Shown: positions 46,366 to 55,999, numbered from the stretch's first letter. The stretch is 64,000 bases of DNA from Phormidium tanganyikae FI6-MK23 (GCA_019359175.1 JAHHHU010000001.1:248001-312000); one strand, 5' to 3'. A program made the numbers and translations. Notes: generated by a model from the sequence alone, not told the origin.

Positions 46366-48552
46366 TCAGGGCGGTGGTGATGGGGAAGCCTCTAGCGATG
46401 GAGACGGACTCGGAGTGGTTTCAGGCGTAGGAGTCTGATTTTCAGGAGTTACGGGCGGTTCGGGGGCGACTTCGGTTGGAGTGGCTCCCGGAGAAGGTTG
46501 GGGAGTCGATCGAGCGGCAGGTGACCGCAACGGGCGCGGACGATCGGCAACGACGACCTGAATATCGATCGACTGTGTAACCTGCTCGCCGTTACGGTTT
46601 CGAGCGGTGAGCGTAATCGTTTTCAGATTGCCAGGAGCGATCGGATAAGCGATCGAGCCTTCAGTTTTGACAGCGCCGGAGAAGGGTAAAAGCTCGACTT
46701 CTAAACCGTCTTCGCCTTGAACTTGCCAAGATACGAGGATGTTAGCCACTTCGCCGCTTCCGACTGAAAAGGTGTGCGTCAGTTGACTCAAGGCATCTTG
46801 TCCATTCAGCGTAAACGAGACAATTTTCGGTCTTCGGTCTTCGGTTGTTTCTGACGATCGCGGAACAAAAAGTGCAGCTTGTTCAGGCGATTGAGACGAT
46901 CCGGTCGATTTCACGGTTACACTGTCGGTCGTTTGTTCAGTGATCGGGACGCGAGTATTCGACTTTGAAAATAGCTTCAGCTTGTATTTGAACGCGCCGG
47001 ACTGTGAAGAAACGAAGGGAACCCCTTGACATTCGATTTTGGTGTAGTTTGCAGGCTGCTGGAGCGAGGAAAGCCACGGCAGGTTAGGAAGTGGCAGTTC
47101 CCAAAATACGGGTGCAGCTTGCTCAGGCGTTTGCGAGAGGGCGCGACGGCAGCCATTTTCTTGATCGGTTTTGGCTTGCAGTTCCTTCGGAATTGAATTG
47201 GAAAAATTATAGGCTTTGGTTTGAATCTCTGCGCCTTCGTTTAACTGGGCAATCACCAATCGATCCAACGTTTCAGGGTTTCGCACCGTCCAATTGAGGC
47301 GAACCGCGTTGCTTGCTCCTTCGAGATAGGTTCGTTTTGTTGGGCTGAAGTCGAGAATATCAGCGGTTGAATTCGGTTGGCGATTGAATCGATACAGCAA
47401 ACTCAGCAAAATCAGAAGAGATCCCGTTCCGAGCAGCATCAGGGCGGCTAGAACCCATTTCGGTTGGGGAAGCCAGATTAGTTTCGCTTGCGGTGGATAA
47501 GGGGCAGGTGCAGCAGCGGAATCGGTAGGAGTGAGATGAAAACTCACCGAGGAGCGAATCGGTTTACCCCACCAAGGACGCTGCCACGGATTGCGCGGAA
47601 CGGCTCGAAGCACGATCGAGGTTTCTCGGTTGGGTGCGATCGTCACAGTATTGTGATCGGTGACAAAGTGGAAGCGCTTTTCAGAGTCTTTGGCATCAAG
47701 TTTCAGAGTTCTTTCAACGTTACCGCGATTGTGAATTCGGAGGGTGAAGGTGGCAAACTCTCGCGGAATCGATCGCACTCTGGGCGTAAGTTCTGTATCG
47801 AGATGCGTATCTGGTAAGACCTGCACGTATATCACATCCAGCGTGAGCAAGTCTGGAGAATTCATCGAAATCAGTTGCAGGGTGGGAAAGTAGTTTCCCG
47901 CAGGTGTCCCGATCGGCGGATGAAAGGTGAATTGAATTTCGCCGCTTTCTTGGGCTTCAAGCCGTAAGCCGTTCACCCGTTGAACGACCCCTAACGGGTT
48001 TGCACCCCGATCAAGATATTCGATCGTGAACCATTTGGGCGGTAGCTCTGAACAGTTCAGATAAATTAGATCTGAAATGGGCGATCGATTCTCGATTTCG
48101 AGCGTGAAGGCAACCGATTCACCGGGCTGCAACAGATGGGGAGCTTCGGAGGTCGTGGCGGGATCAAGCGTAAAATTCAGGGTTTTCTTAAAGCGATGCG
48201 GCTGAATCGAGGGCACTTCAAGCTGGAGCGGATGACGAATCGTTTTTTCGATATTTTGCTCAGATTTATAAGCGATCGTATAGTGATAAACACCCGGAGC
48301 CGCATGAGCCGGAATATCGAAATTGAGCGTGATCGTTTTGGTTTCTCCCGGATCTAAGTAAGTCGGGGAGGCGGGCGAAAAAGAATGCCATTCAATCAGA
48401 GAAAAGAAGCTCGGTTCGCTGACTTCTAGCCAGAAGTACGCCGCAGAGCGTTTTGCATCGCTGCCAAGATTCGCGATCGTAAATGTCTGACAGAAGAGAA
48501 CGCCTCGGTCTGTCTGGGTTTTCTGAATGGTAGAGCGTGCCTCAATCTGCAT
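46366..48552 (-). CDS. membrane protein with NEW3-like Ig domains and Pro-rich tail
   Basis: A 728-aa protein I do not match to a named family. The first 370 residues contain several beta-sandwich modules of the NEW3 or Ig-like kind, with the repeated feature (GETKTITLNFDIPAHAAPGVYHYTI, and VRNPETLDRLV). A membrane helix lies near residues 385-405 (WVLAALMLLGTGSLLILLSLLY). After it come two more beta-rich regions (GQDALSQLTHTFSVGSGEVANILVSWQVQG) and a Pro/Thr/Ser-rich tail of about 55 residues. Length and layout suggest a surface or cell-wall-associated protein. The divergent gene at 48873 encodes a pseudokinase, and the two probably belong to one conserved pair. Confidence 0.65.
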   Translation of the reverse strand: MQIEARSTIQKTQTDRGVLFCQTFTIANLGSDAKRSAAYFWLEVSEPSFFSLIEWHSFSPASPTYLDPGETKTITLNFDIPAHAAPGVYHYTIAYKSEQNIEKTIRHPLQLEVPSIQPHRFKKTLNFTLDPATTSEAPHLLQPGESVAFTLEIENRSPISDLIYLNCSELPPKWFTIEYLDRGANPLGVVQRVNGLRLEAQESGEIQFTFHPPIGTPAGNYFPTLQLISMNSPDLLTLDVIYVQVLPDTHLDTELTPRVRSIPREFATFTLRIHNRGNVERTLKLDAKDSEKRFHFVTDHNTVTIAPNRETSIVLRAVPRNPWQRPWWGKPIRSSVSFHLTPTDSAAAPAPYPPQAKLIWLPQPKWVLAALMLLGTGSLLILLSLLYRFNRQPNSTADILDFSPTKRTYLEGASNAVRLNWTVRNPETLDRLVIAQLNEGAEIQTKAYNFSNSIPKELQAKTDQENGCRRALSQTPEQAAPVFWELPLPNLPWLSSLQQPANYTKIECQGVPFVSSQSGAFKYKLKLFSKSNTRVPITEQTTDSVTVKSTGSSQSPEQAALFVPRSSETTEDRRPKIVSFTLNGQDALSQLTHTFSVGSGEVANILVSWQVQGEDGLEVELLPFSGAVKTEGSIAYPIAPGNLKTITLTARNRNGEQVTQSIDIQVVVADRPRPLRSPAARSTPQPSPGATPTEVAPEPPVTPENQTPTPETTPSPSPSLEASPSPPP

Positions 48553-48872
48553 TGAGTGTTCTTTCATACCTCTTGTTCACTGCGACCAGTTCCATATTGT
48601 GACTCACACACACCGATTCCGAAAGCATTTCAACCAAAAAACATAAACCGTCTGTTTTATCAAACACTCAGCGCATGAAATCACAGTTGGAACAAGAAAC
48701 CGAATTCTAGCTCCATTCCTGTCTACAGTAAAATGCTGCTTCATCAGGAAACGATCGTTTTGACACCAAGATCTTTGTCAAGTCGCACTGATGCGGCTGA
48801 AAGGGTGAGAAGTAATGATAAGCAAAGATTGAGAGGGAATACAAGAATTTGATGCGGAATGAGAATTGACTA
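48553..48872. other. 320-bp divergent promoter region
   Basis: No gene seen. It separates the NEW3-like protein from the pseudokinase gene and should hold both promoters. I saw only short AT-rich tracts and no strong hairpin or palindrome. Confidence 0.5.
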
Positions 48873-49961
48873 ATGTTTGAAACTCAGCGTAATTCTATCG
48901 AAGTGAGCGCTTTTACCTTGGAAGGTAAAACCCTGAGCGGACATCGGGGACGATATGCGATCGCAACTCAAATCCACGCTCAACCTGGAGTCAATATCTA
49001 TACCGGAACTGAGACTGCAACAGGCGTTTCGGTCTGGATCAAAGAATATTATTCGTTCTGGTGGACAGCGAGCGATATTCAGCAAATTGAAGTGGCGCTA
49101 GAACAGTTAGAAACGATCGATTTTCGCAGCGGTGGAGTTCAAGATTTTCGCTTGTTGATTCCTCAAGATGTGTTTGCCTCGGTGAAGGATCAGCGTTGCT
49201 ATTTGGTGTTACGTCCGCCCCATCATCCCGGTCGATCGCTGAAAAATTATCTTGAAGCTCAAGGTAGCCTTTCCGCTGCAACGGTGCGCTACTTGCTGTC
49301 ACAAGTATTGCAGAGCTTGTGGTTTTTGCATGGTCAGATGATCGATTTTGCAGACGGGCAAATGCAGAAAGGAACGGCGCACGGCAATCTTAGTTTAGAG
49401 AGTTTGGTGATTGTTCCAGAGTCAACGGCTTGGAATGCTCAGTTTCAAGTGTATTTGCAGGATTTGGAACTTTGGGAAGGCGTGGTGCGATCGATGACTT
49501 CTACGATCGCACCACGCTCTCTAAATGAGCAAAAGCAGCAAGATCTTCGTGCATTGGGCACGATCGCGGCTCAACTATTGTTAGGTGAACTGAATCCGCC
49601 GGAGCATTGGAACGCGATCGAAGATCCGCGCTGGAACGAAATTACAGATCAGTCGTTGAAGCAGTTCATTCAACAATTGATGGAGCTAGAGTCTCCCGCA
49701 TTTTCTGGCGCAAAAGCGGCACGTAAACAGCTACTTTCGCTTCCGGCTGTGGTTGAATCGTCGCCGAATGAGAGCGAAATCCAAGACGAGTTAGCCTCGA
49801 TCGAGTTAGGACAAGCAGATCGACCGCCGCTGTACTTTAAGATTGCGTTTGCTTTGACGATTTGCGGATTGATTGCAAATCTGAGTTTGCTTTGGGCAAA
49901 TGGTGGAGTGTTGGAGACTCCGAAATTTGAGTTTAATAACTTGATTCAAAACAAACGGTAG
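48873..49961 (+). CDS. membrane-anchored Ser/Thr pseudokinase
   Basis: A 362-aa protein with a kinase-like fold. The ATP Lys is present (VSVWIKEYY, Lys57), but the catalytic loop is HGNLSLESLV (His170-Gly171-Asn172) where active kinases have HRDLKPENL, so the catalytic Asp is missing. The metal motif DFG is replaced by DLE (197-199). A single membrane helix lies near residues 318-340, with a short 20-residue external tail. It should therefore bind ligands or partners rather than phosphorylate. It is divergent from the NEW3-like protein, and a MITE-like element follows. The C-terminal tail is short; a lost external domain is possible. Confidence 0.82.
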   Translation: MFETQRNSIEVSAFTLEGKTLSGHRGRYAIATQIHAQPGVNIYTGTETATGVSVWIKEYYSFWWTASDIQQIEVALEQLETIDFRSGGVQDFRLLIPQDVFASVKDQRCYLVLRPPHHPGRSLKNYLEAQGSLSAATVRYLLSQVLQSLWFLHGQMIDFADGQMQKGTAHGNLSLESLVIVPESTAWNAQFQVYLQDLELWEGVVRSMTSTIAPRSLNEQKQQDLRALGTIAAQLLLGELNPPEHWNAIEDPRWNEITDQSLKQFIQQLMELESPAFSGAKAARKQLLSLPAVVESSPNESEIQDELASIELGQADRPPLYFKIAFALTICGLIANLSLLWANGGVLETPKFEFNNLIQNKR

Positions 49962-49988
49962 GATTGCAGCGATCGAACTAACGCAACA

Positions 49989-50238
49989 TGAATTCGACAA
50001 GATTTTTCGCTTCGTTGTGGATGGATTCAGCCCCCTAAATCCCCCAGAATGGGGGACTTTGAACTGATCGAGGCGGATTCGATGATGTGGATGCGCTTTT
50101 GAGACAACACTTCTGTCATTCGACGGGGTTGCAAATTCATGCCCCGAATCAGTCCTGTTTAACTCTCAAAGTCCCCCAGAATGGGGGACTTAGGGGGCTG
50201 AAGCCGATAATAACGAAGCGACAAGCTCATCGAACTAA
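49989..50238. repeat. 250-bp inverted-repeat element flanked by a direct repeat
   Basis: The left end TGAATTCGACAAGATTTTTC and the right end, reversed, TTAGTTCGATGAGCTTGTC share the ending CGCTTCGTT, then AGCCCCCTAAATCCCCCA and its mirror, and GGGGGACTTTGA on both sides. Just outside the left end, and overlapping the right end by ten bases, the 17-base sequence ATCGAACTAACGCAACA occurs in direct orientation (49972-49988 and 50229-50245), as would a duplicated target or a shared end. No open reading frame is inside. Confidence 0.75.
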
Positions 50239-50251
50239 CGCAACACTACGC

Positions 50252-52480
50252 CTACTTTCGTTGCAGCTTTAGCACCTTCAACTTCTGACGCAACGCTTCG
50301 ATCGCAGGCTTTTCTCGACCGTAGCGCCACTTCACATACGCTTGGGAAATCTCCTCGATCGCACTTGCCCGCTCTCGATTTTGCGTCTTTTTCGCCCGTC
50401 GCGCATACTCCAAAGGCGTATCTGCCGAATGCTTGTGAAATCCCTGCGCTTCCAATCGATCAAGCATCTGTTGATAAAGTCGCTCCATCGGCAACAGTTT
50501 TTGCAACCGTCGATACATCCGCCATTTTTGCCAACCTTGCCCGATCGACCAAATCGATAAGCCAGTCCCAAGAATTAATAAGAACGCCGTAAAGACTCCC
50601 TTCAAGCCTTGCGTAAAGAGTGCCAAGAACCAAGAGATCGCATTTCCCAAAATCCGAATCGCTTCGCTGATCCACGCGGTCACAGGCAACGGCAACCATC
50701 CCGCGACCCAACTCCAAAACCGCTGCAACAGACTAAACGGCTGATAGTCCTCGATCGAAGGCGGAATCAGCTCGTGCCCCGGAATCGGGTCGATCGTAAA
50801 CCAACCTAGGCGCGGCACAGAGATTTCAGTCATCGCGTAAGCATCGGTATTCCGCACCACATACAAGCCCGTGAACGGATTAAACTGTCCTGGCGCATAT
50901 CCCGCCACCAACCTCGCTGGAATTCCAATCGATCGCAGCATGATCGTCAGGGTCGTAGAGAAATGATCGCGATCGCCGCCTTGATTCCGCAAAAATGCTT
51001 CGACCAAATCTTCACCCGGTTTCAACAAATCGAAGTCCTGCCGAACTCGATAGCGCTGTTTTAAATACTGTCCGAGATAAAGCGCCTTTTCATAATCCGC
51101 ATCTAACGGAGCTTCAGAAGTTGCTAAAATTCGATTCGTTTCTTTTGCAATTTGTTGAGCAATCCCTGATGGAATCTGCAAATGAGGACTATTGGCTGGA
51201 TATCGCGCTTTTAACGAATTCAACCGCAGCAAAGTCCGATCGCGATACGGCACATCAGACACGACGCTGTAAGTGATGCCATCGCGCAACTCGATCGGCG
51301 CACGCAATCCCGATTCTGGATCGATCGCAATTTCATCGGTTGGAAAGTACAATTCTCGCGGAGTCGAAAGCGCAGGGATCAAATTCGGCAGATCAGAAAT
51401 GATCGTAAAAGTCTGCACGACTTCGCGTTTCCTGCCGAGCGTAACGGGAGTCGGCAGAAAAAATCGATAAGACCACGGCACACGCTTGATCGTCTGTGTC
51501 TTCTCATTGCGCGACACTTCCCATCCTTGACCCGTGTATCGATCGAATGCCATCACCCGCCAAAAGCCTTCAATCTGCGATCGTACCCGCATGATCACCC
51601 GTGGCTTCAATTTCCCATGTTGATTTTGGTTAATCTTGTCGCCAAATCCAGCATAAAACTCATCGCTGCGATCGCTCGATTTGCCTTGTCCCTGTCCCTG
51701 TCCATTGCCGCTACGGATTCCGACTCGTGGTTCGCCTCGCTGTGCGATTCCCGGATTCATGATCACTCGATTATCAAAGCGCTCCTGCACACTCACCGGA
51801 GAACTCACCGGGAAGATTCGCAACTGATACCCTGGCAGTCTCGGCATCAGCGCAAAAATCACCAAGCCCAAAGCGAGAACGATCGCAAAAATCGCAGGCA
51901 ACACGCGAAAATTTATCTTCTTAAAACTGGTGCGTTCTAGCTTCACCACATCCACGCCCAAGCGCGAACAATAATCGAGCATCAACACTGGAAGCGCGAT
52001 CGCCAAAAACACCAGCAGCATCGCCCCAAACAGCATCGTCTGACTCAGCGTACTTGCGACCGACAGCAGCACTAGCCCAATGATCATCGAATAGCCCAGA
52101 TCCTTACGGCGCGGCATATCGAAACTGTGCAGCACTTGAATTTGAATCAGAAACTCTGCCAGCAGCAGCCGATTATCGCCCGACTGTCCGCTGCCGATCA
52201 TCTTGCCAAAAAAGCTAAAGAGTACGATCGTCATTGCGATCGCCAACAGAAACTTAAATCCGGTATTCTTCTTGCGTCGTCGATGCCAACTCCAGCACGC
52301 CCCGATCGCACTCAACGGAATCGCCCACAATGCCAACTGTGTTTCCGCTGCCAAGTCTGTCGCCAAAATTCCCACGCTGACGAGCGACTGAGTAAGAACC
52401 CGAAACAGAATCGACTCTTCTGGCTTCGCTTCTGGAATTGCCTGAATTTGCGCTTGAATTTGCTGCCACCAGTTTTTCAT
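50252..52480 (-). CDS. TgpA/DUF3488-type membrane protein with degenerate transglutaminase domain
   Basis: A 742-aa protein. The N-terminal part has about seven membrane helices (ILATDLAAETQLALWAIPLSAIGACW, TMIVLFSFFGKM, then several to RLPGYQLR). The large domain after residue 250 is transglutaminase-like: FLRNQGGDRDHFSTTLTIMLRSIGIPARLVAGYAPG and NTDAYAMTEISVPRLGWFTIDP. The usual catalytic Cys is Arg504 and the usual His is Tyr548; the Asp (564) remains. Another helix pair precedes a C-terminal DUF4129-like basic region. I recall this DRDHF and DAYA pattern from other cyanobacterial members, so this may be a conserved non-enzymatic family. It has no close operon partner on its strand. Confidence 0.87.
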   Translation of the reverse strand: MKNWWQQIQAQIQAIPEAKPEESILFRVLTQSLVSVGILATDLAAETQLALWAIPLSAIGACWSWHRRRKKNTGFKFLLAIAMTIVLFSFFGKMIGSGQSGDNRLLLAEFLIQIQVLHSFDMPRRKDLGYSMIIGLVLLSVASTLSQTMLFGAMLLVFLAIALPVLMLDYCSRLGVDVVKLERTSFKKINFRVLPAIFAIVLALGLVIFALMPRLPGYQLRIFPVSSPVSVQERFDNRVIMNPGIAQRGEPRVGIRSGNGQGQGQGKSSDRSDEFYAGFGDKINQNQHGKLKPRVIMRVRSQIEGFWRVMAFDRYTGQGWEVSRNEKTQTIKRVPWSYRFFLPTPVTLGRKREVVQTFTIISDLPNLIPALSTPRELYFPTDEIAIDPESGLRAPIELRDGITYSVVSDVPYRDRTLLRLNSLKARYPANSPHLQIPSGIAQQIAKETNRILATSEAPLDADYEKALYLGQYLKQRYRVRQDFDLLKPGEDLVEAFLRNQGGDRDHFSTTLTIMLRSIGIPARLVAGYAPGQFNPFTGLYVVRNTDAYAMTEISVPRLGWFTIDPIPGHELIPPSIEDYQPFSLLQRFWSWVAGWLPLPVTAWISEAIRILGNAISWFLALFTQGLKGVFTAFLLILGTGLSIWSIGQGWQKWRMYRRLQKLLPMERLYQQMLDRLEAQGFHKHSADTPLEYARRAKKTQNRERASAIEEISQAYVKWRYGREKPAIEALRQKLKVLKLQRK

Positions 52481-52585
52481 GAAGCAAAGATGAAGGGTGA
52501 ATTTCAACCTTCAGAGTACCCTTTGATCTGTAAACGGCGACGGGAAATTGTCGAAGCATCCTCTTTGAGCCAACTACAAACAAAA

Positions 52586-52603
52586 CCCCGTGTCATGACG
52601 GGG
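52586..52603 (-). terminator. terminator downstream of the 128-aa gene
   Basis: CCCCGT (52586-52591) and ACGGGG (52598-52603) form a stem, and on the minus strand a T-rich tail (TTTTGTTTG) follows. It lies beyond the stop of the secreted 128-aa protein, which is in one unit with the endonuclease V gene. Confidence 0.7.
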
Positions 52604-52658
52604 CAAAAGACGCAGTTAGGAGGTATCTGCCATTCACACTATCGAAGGAAATATCAAT

Positions 52659-53045
52659 TCATGGGGATTTTAAGGAGTTCTTAACGTCTAAGCTGGGGAT
52701 CGGATCGTTGACTCCTCGAAATGACCCCGGTTTACCGCTGGCAACCCCAAACGCATCACGAGGTGGCTTGAAAAAACTACAAACCGCTTCCGCTGTCCCG
52801 TCTTGCTCAAATAGCTCTAAAACTTTGTTGTCTTGAATCGAAATTTTCTTGCGACAATCGTAGACTTGCATCGGTCTAACCTCGCCATCGACTTGAACCG
52901 TAGCGCGATATTCCCAATAGTTCTTTGCACTCCGTCGGATTGAAAGAATACAAATTTCTCGATCGTTCGCCGTCCGACAAGTTGCCGCCTGAACAGGTAA
53001 CGTAATGCTAATCAATAGAACAATCAATAAAATTAATCTTTTCAT
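52659..53045 (-). CDS. hypothetical secreted protein, 128 aa
   Basis: No family recognised. It has a classical signal peptide (MKRLILLIVLLISITLPVQA, then ATCRTAND), so it is exported. The mature part holds four Cys (two of them in TCRTANDREICIL, one in VYDCRKK, one in EAVCSFF), suggesting disulfide bonds in the periplasm. The C-terminal 35 residues are Pro/Gly/Ser-rich. It is separated from the endonuclease V stop by one base, so it is probably the second gene of that unit. Confidence 0.7.
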   Translation of the reverse strand: MKRLILLIVLLISITLPVQAATCRTANDREICILSIRRSAKNYWEYRATVQVDGEVRPMQVYDCRKKISIQDNKVLELFEQDGTAEAVCSFFKPPRDAFGVASGKPGSFRGVNDPIPSLDVKNSLKSP

Positions 53046-53046
53046 C

Positions 53047-53706
53047 TCAACCGCTGGCTAGCTTGTGGGCGTGTCGTGTTGTTTCTGGCAATCGATATTT
53101 TGTCGTACAGCCCATCACATAAGCGATCGCAGTTTCTAAACTCACTCGATGTCCAGAAGAAATATAAAGCGGATTGGTACCAATCCGAGTTCTAAGAACG
53201 GCTCCGATCGTCTCGCTTTTTTGCAGCAATGGAACCCATGCCCCGCGCTGATTTGGAACCTCTGCATGAGTTCCAATCAATCGCGACTTTGCAACCCCGA
53301 CCGTAGGTAAATTAGTCAATACACCCAAATGACACGCAATCCCAAATCGTCTCGGATGCGCCAATCCTTGGCCATCACACAGCAGCAAATCGGGAATCGT
53401 TTTCACTTGTTCAAGAGCATCCAGCACCGCAGGCACTTCACGAAACGAGAGGAAGCCTGGAATGTAGGGAAACGTAGTGGGACGACGCGCGATCGCTTGA
53501 TCACAAAATTGCAATTCTGGATATGTCAGAACCGCCACCGCAGCCCGCGTGATTGTGCCTTCTTGTTCAAATCCCACATCGATTCCAGCGACATACTGCA
53601 CTGCGCCAAACCGATCTTGAGTGATGACTTCTTGACGAAGCTCTTGTTGAATCACGATCGCGGCTTCTGCGGTCAGTGCCCATTCGTGCCGCTGCTCAAT
53701 TTTCAT
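53047..53706 (-). CDS. nfi: endonuclease V (deoxyinosine 3' endonuclease)
   Basis: A 219-aa DNA repair enzyme that cuts near deoxyinosine made by adenine deamination. All signature motifs are visible: [10 protein letters not shown] (first metal Asp), [43 protein letters not shown] and [20 protein letters not shown] start at MKIEQRHE; an in-frame start 14 codons upstream is possible. It has the common bacterial length. It leads a unit with the 128-aa exported protein. Confidence 0.95.
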   Translation of the reverse strand: MKIEQRHEWALTAEAAIVIQQELRQEVITQDRFGAVQYVAGIDVGFEQEGTITRAAVAVLTYPELQFCDQAIARRPTTFPYIPGFLSFREVPAVLDALEQVKTIPDLLLCDGQGLAHPRRFGIACHLGVLTNLPTVGVAKSRLIGTHAEVPNQRGAWVPLLQKSETIGAVLRTRIGTNPLYISSGHRVSLETAIAYVMGCTTKYRLPETTRHAHKLASG

Positions 53707-53771
53707 AACTGGAATGTGTCTGAATTTAGCGATCGACCTACAATTCACTATTATTACTTCTCAGGGTTGCG

Positions 53772-55997
53772 ATGTTAGGACGACTTCTTGATGCACGCTA
53801 CAAAATCATTCAGGCTCTAGGCTCTGGGGGCTTTGGGCAGACGTACATTGCAGAAGATACGCGCCGCCCTGGGAATCCGCGCTGTGTGCTAAAACATTTG
53901 AGCTTTTCGAGTGAGAATGAAGCGATTTTGCGTCAAGTTCGTCGGATGTTTTACGCCGAGGCAAATACGCTAGAAAAATTAGGTCGGCATGATCAGATCC
54001 CGCAATTGTTAGCGTATTTTGAAGAAGAGAATGAGTTCTATTTAGTTCAGGAATTCGTTCAGGGACATCCGCTGAGTGATGAAATTAGCGGCGGTAATCG
54101 GCTTGCAGAAGCGCAGGTGATCGAACTTGTGGAGGATGTAACGCGCGTTCTCAGTTTTGTACATGAACAAGGGGTAATTCATCGCGACCTCAAGCCTGAG
54201 AATTTAATGCGACGCGATCGAGATCAAAAGCTTGTACTGATCGATTTTGGAGCGGTGAAAACGATTGTCGAAACCTCGATCGCAGATACGGCTTCCCAAA
54301 CTCAGATGAGTGTTCCGGTCTACACATCGGGCTATGCTGCAAGCGAACAATGTTTAGGAAAACCCAGGTTTAACAGCGATCTCTATTCGTTGGGAATGAT
54401 TGCGATTCAGGCATTAACGGGGGTGCGTCCTGCTCAACTCGAACATGATCCGCAGACTTATAGTTTGGTGTGGCGCGATCGCGTTCGAGTCAGCGATGAT
54501 TTCGCTGCGGTATTAGAAAAAATGACGCAGTTTCACTTTAACGATCGCTATCAATCTGCTTCTGAAGTATTAGCGGCACTCGCTCAAGTGAAGTCTTCGA
54601 TCTTTACTCGAATTCCCCTTTCAAAAATTTATCCTCATCCTCGCCGCTCGAAAAAGCCGTTTAAAATTGCAGCGTTGGGAGTCGGGATTGCGTCGATCGT
54701 GGGAATTTCAGCCTGGGTGATGACGCGCACTTCTTCGCCTCCGATATCAGTTCAGCAGACTTTACAGCCCTTGAGTGTAGGAGGGCTATCGTTGAATCCG
54801 TTATCAAAAACGCCGCTCAAACAAGCCGCGATCGACAAAATGAAAAGCGGCAATTTTGCCGAAGCCGTCAAGCTATTCGAGAAAGCCAGACAAGCGGACA
54901 AATCTGATCCCGAAACTTTGATTTATCTCAATAATGCGCGGATCGCAAATGAGCAAGCTTATACGATCGCCGTTGTGATTCCGATTCGCACACAGCCCCA
55001 ATCCTCGATCGAAATTCTGCACGGGATCGCTCAAGCGCAGGATCGAATCAATCAAACGAAAAGCATGAAATTGAAAATCGCGATCGCGTCGGATGACTCA
55101 AATCCCGAACTTGCAACCGCGATCGCGAGTCAGCTTGTCAGCGATCCAAAAATTCTCGGCGTGATCGGGCATGGAACTAGCGACACCACTTACGCTGCTG
55201 GCAAAATCTATCAAGCCGGAGAGCTTGTCGCGATTTCTCCGATCAGTTCTGCCAAAGACTTATCCGGCTTCAGTCGCTATGTGTTTCGCACCATGCCAAG
55301 CGATGAACTCCCTGCCAAACAACTTGCGGCTCACATGACCGGACAACTCAAAAAACGCAAAGTCGCAATCTTTTTCAACTCCAAAAATCGCTACAGTCGA
55401 TCGCTAACGGATTCATTCAAAGATGCGCTTTACTACGGTGATAAAGGGCAAGTCGTGGCTGAAATTGATTTAAGCGACCCCGCGATCGAGATTGCCGACA
55501 GCGTGAACCAAGCGACCAGAAAAGGCGCAGAAGTAATCCTACTTGCTCCAAATAGCGAATTGCTCGATCGATCTTTGCTGGTGATCAACGCCAATCAGAA
55601 ACGCCTCCCCATCCTGGCTGGAGACGCACTTTACACTTCTCGCATCCTCACTGAACCCGGCAACCTAGCCACGGGAATGATCGTTGCGATCCCCGCCGCG
55701 CAGACTCAGTTAGAAAATTCACCCTTCGAGCAGCAAGCCCGATCGATGTGGGGCAAATCCGCCCAATGGCGATCGTCGCTCGGCTACGATGCGACTCAAG
55801 CGCTGATTGCAGCCATCCAAAAAGCTCCGACTCGTAACGGCATTCGCGCGACGCTTTCGTCCTCGAACTTCACCACGATCGGGGCAGTGAATTCAGTCAG
55901 TTTCACGCCCAGCGGCGATCGAGAAACTGCGATCGCTCTTGTGCAAGTCACCCCTCAAAAATCGGGTCGATTTGCGTTTCGAGCGATCGCGAAATGA
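53772..55997 (+). CDS. receptor-like Ser/Thr kinase with periplasmic amino-acid-binding-type domain
   Basis: A 741-aa membrane kinase. The kinase domain (1-270) is intact: LGSGGFGQTY loop, Lys41, HRDLKPENLM (137-146), DFG (158-160) and TSGYAASEQ. One membrane helix follows (298-317), then a TPR-like helical stretch (MKSGNFAEAVKLFEKARQA) and a type-1 periplasmic binding domain of the Leu/Ile/Val or ANF-receptor kind (YTIAVVIPIR, LVSDPKILGVIGHGTSDTT, RKVAIFFNSKNRYSRSLTDSF, GAEVILLAP, VAIPAAQT). The outside domain would face the periplasm and bind a small metabolite, controlling the cytoplasmic kinase. The ligand is unknown. It is divergent from endonuclease V, and the downstream gene is convergent. 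Confidence 0.93.
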   Translation: MLGRLLDARYKIIQALGSGGFGQTYIAEDTRRPGNPRCVLKHLSFSSENEAILRQVRRMFYAEANTLEKLGRHDQIPQLLAYFEEENEFYLVQEFVQGHPLSDEISGGNRLAEAQVIELVEDVTRVLSFVHEQGVIHRDLKPENLMRRDRDQKLVLIDFGAVKTIVETSIADTASQTQMSVPVYTSGYAASEQCLGKPRFNSDLYSLGMIAIQALTGVRPAQLEHDPQTYSLVWRDRVRVSDDFAAVLEKMTQFHFNDRYQSASEVLAALAQVKSSIFTRIPLSKIYPHPRRSKKPFKIAALGVGIASIVGISAWVMTRTSSPPISVQQTLQPLSVGGLSLNPLSKTPLKQAAIDKMKSGNFAEAVKLFEKARQADKSDPETLIYLNNARIANEQAYTIAVVIPIRTQPQSSIEILHGIAQAQDRINQTKSMKLKIAIASDDSNPELATAIASQLVSDPKILGVIGHGTSDTTYAAGKIYQAGELVAISPISSAKDLSGFSRYVFRTMPSDELPAKQLAAHMTGQLKKRKVAIFFNSKNRYSRSLTDSFKDALYYGDKGQVVAEIDLSDPAIEIADSVNQATRKGAEVILLAPNSELLDRSLLVINANQKRLPILAGDALYTSRILTEPGNLATGMIVAIPAAQTQLENSPFEQQARSMWGKSAQWRSSLGYDATQALIAAIQKAPTRNGIRATLSSSNFTTIGAVNSVSFTPSGDRETAIALVQVTPQKSGRFAFRAIAK

Positions 55998-55999
55998 GC

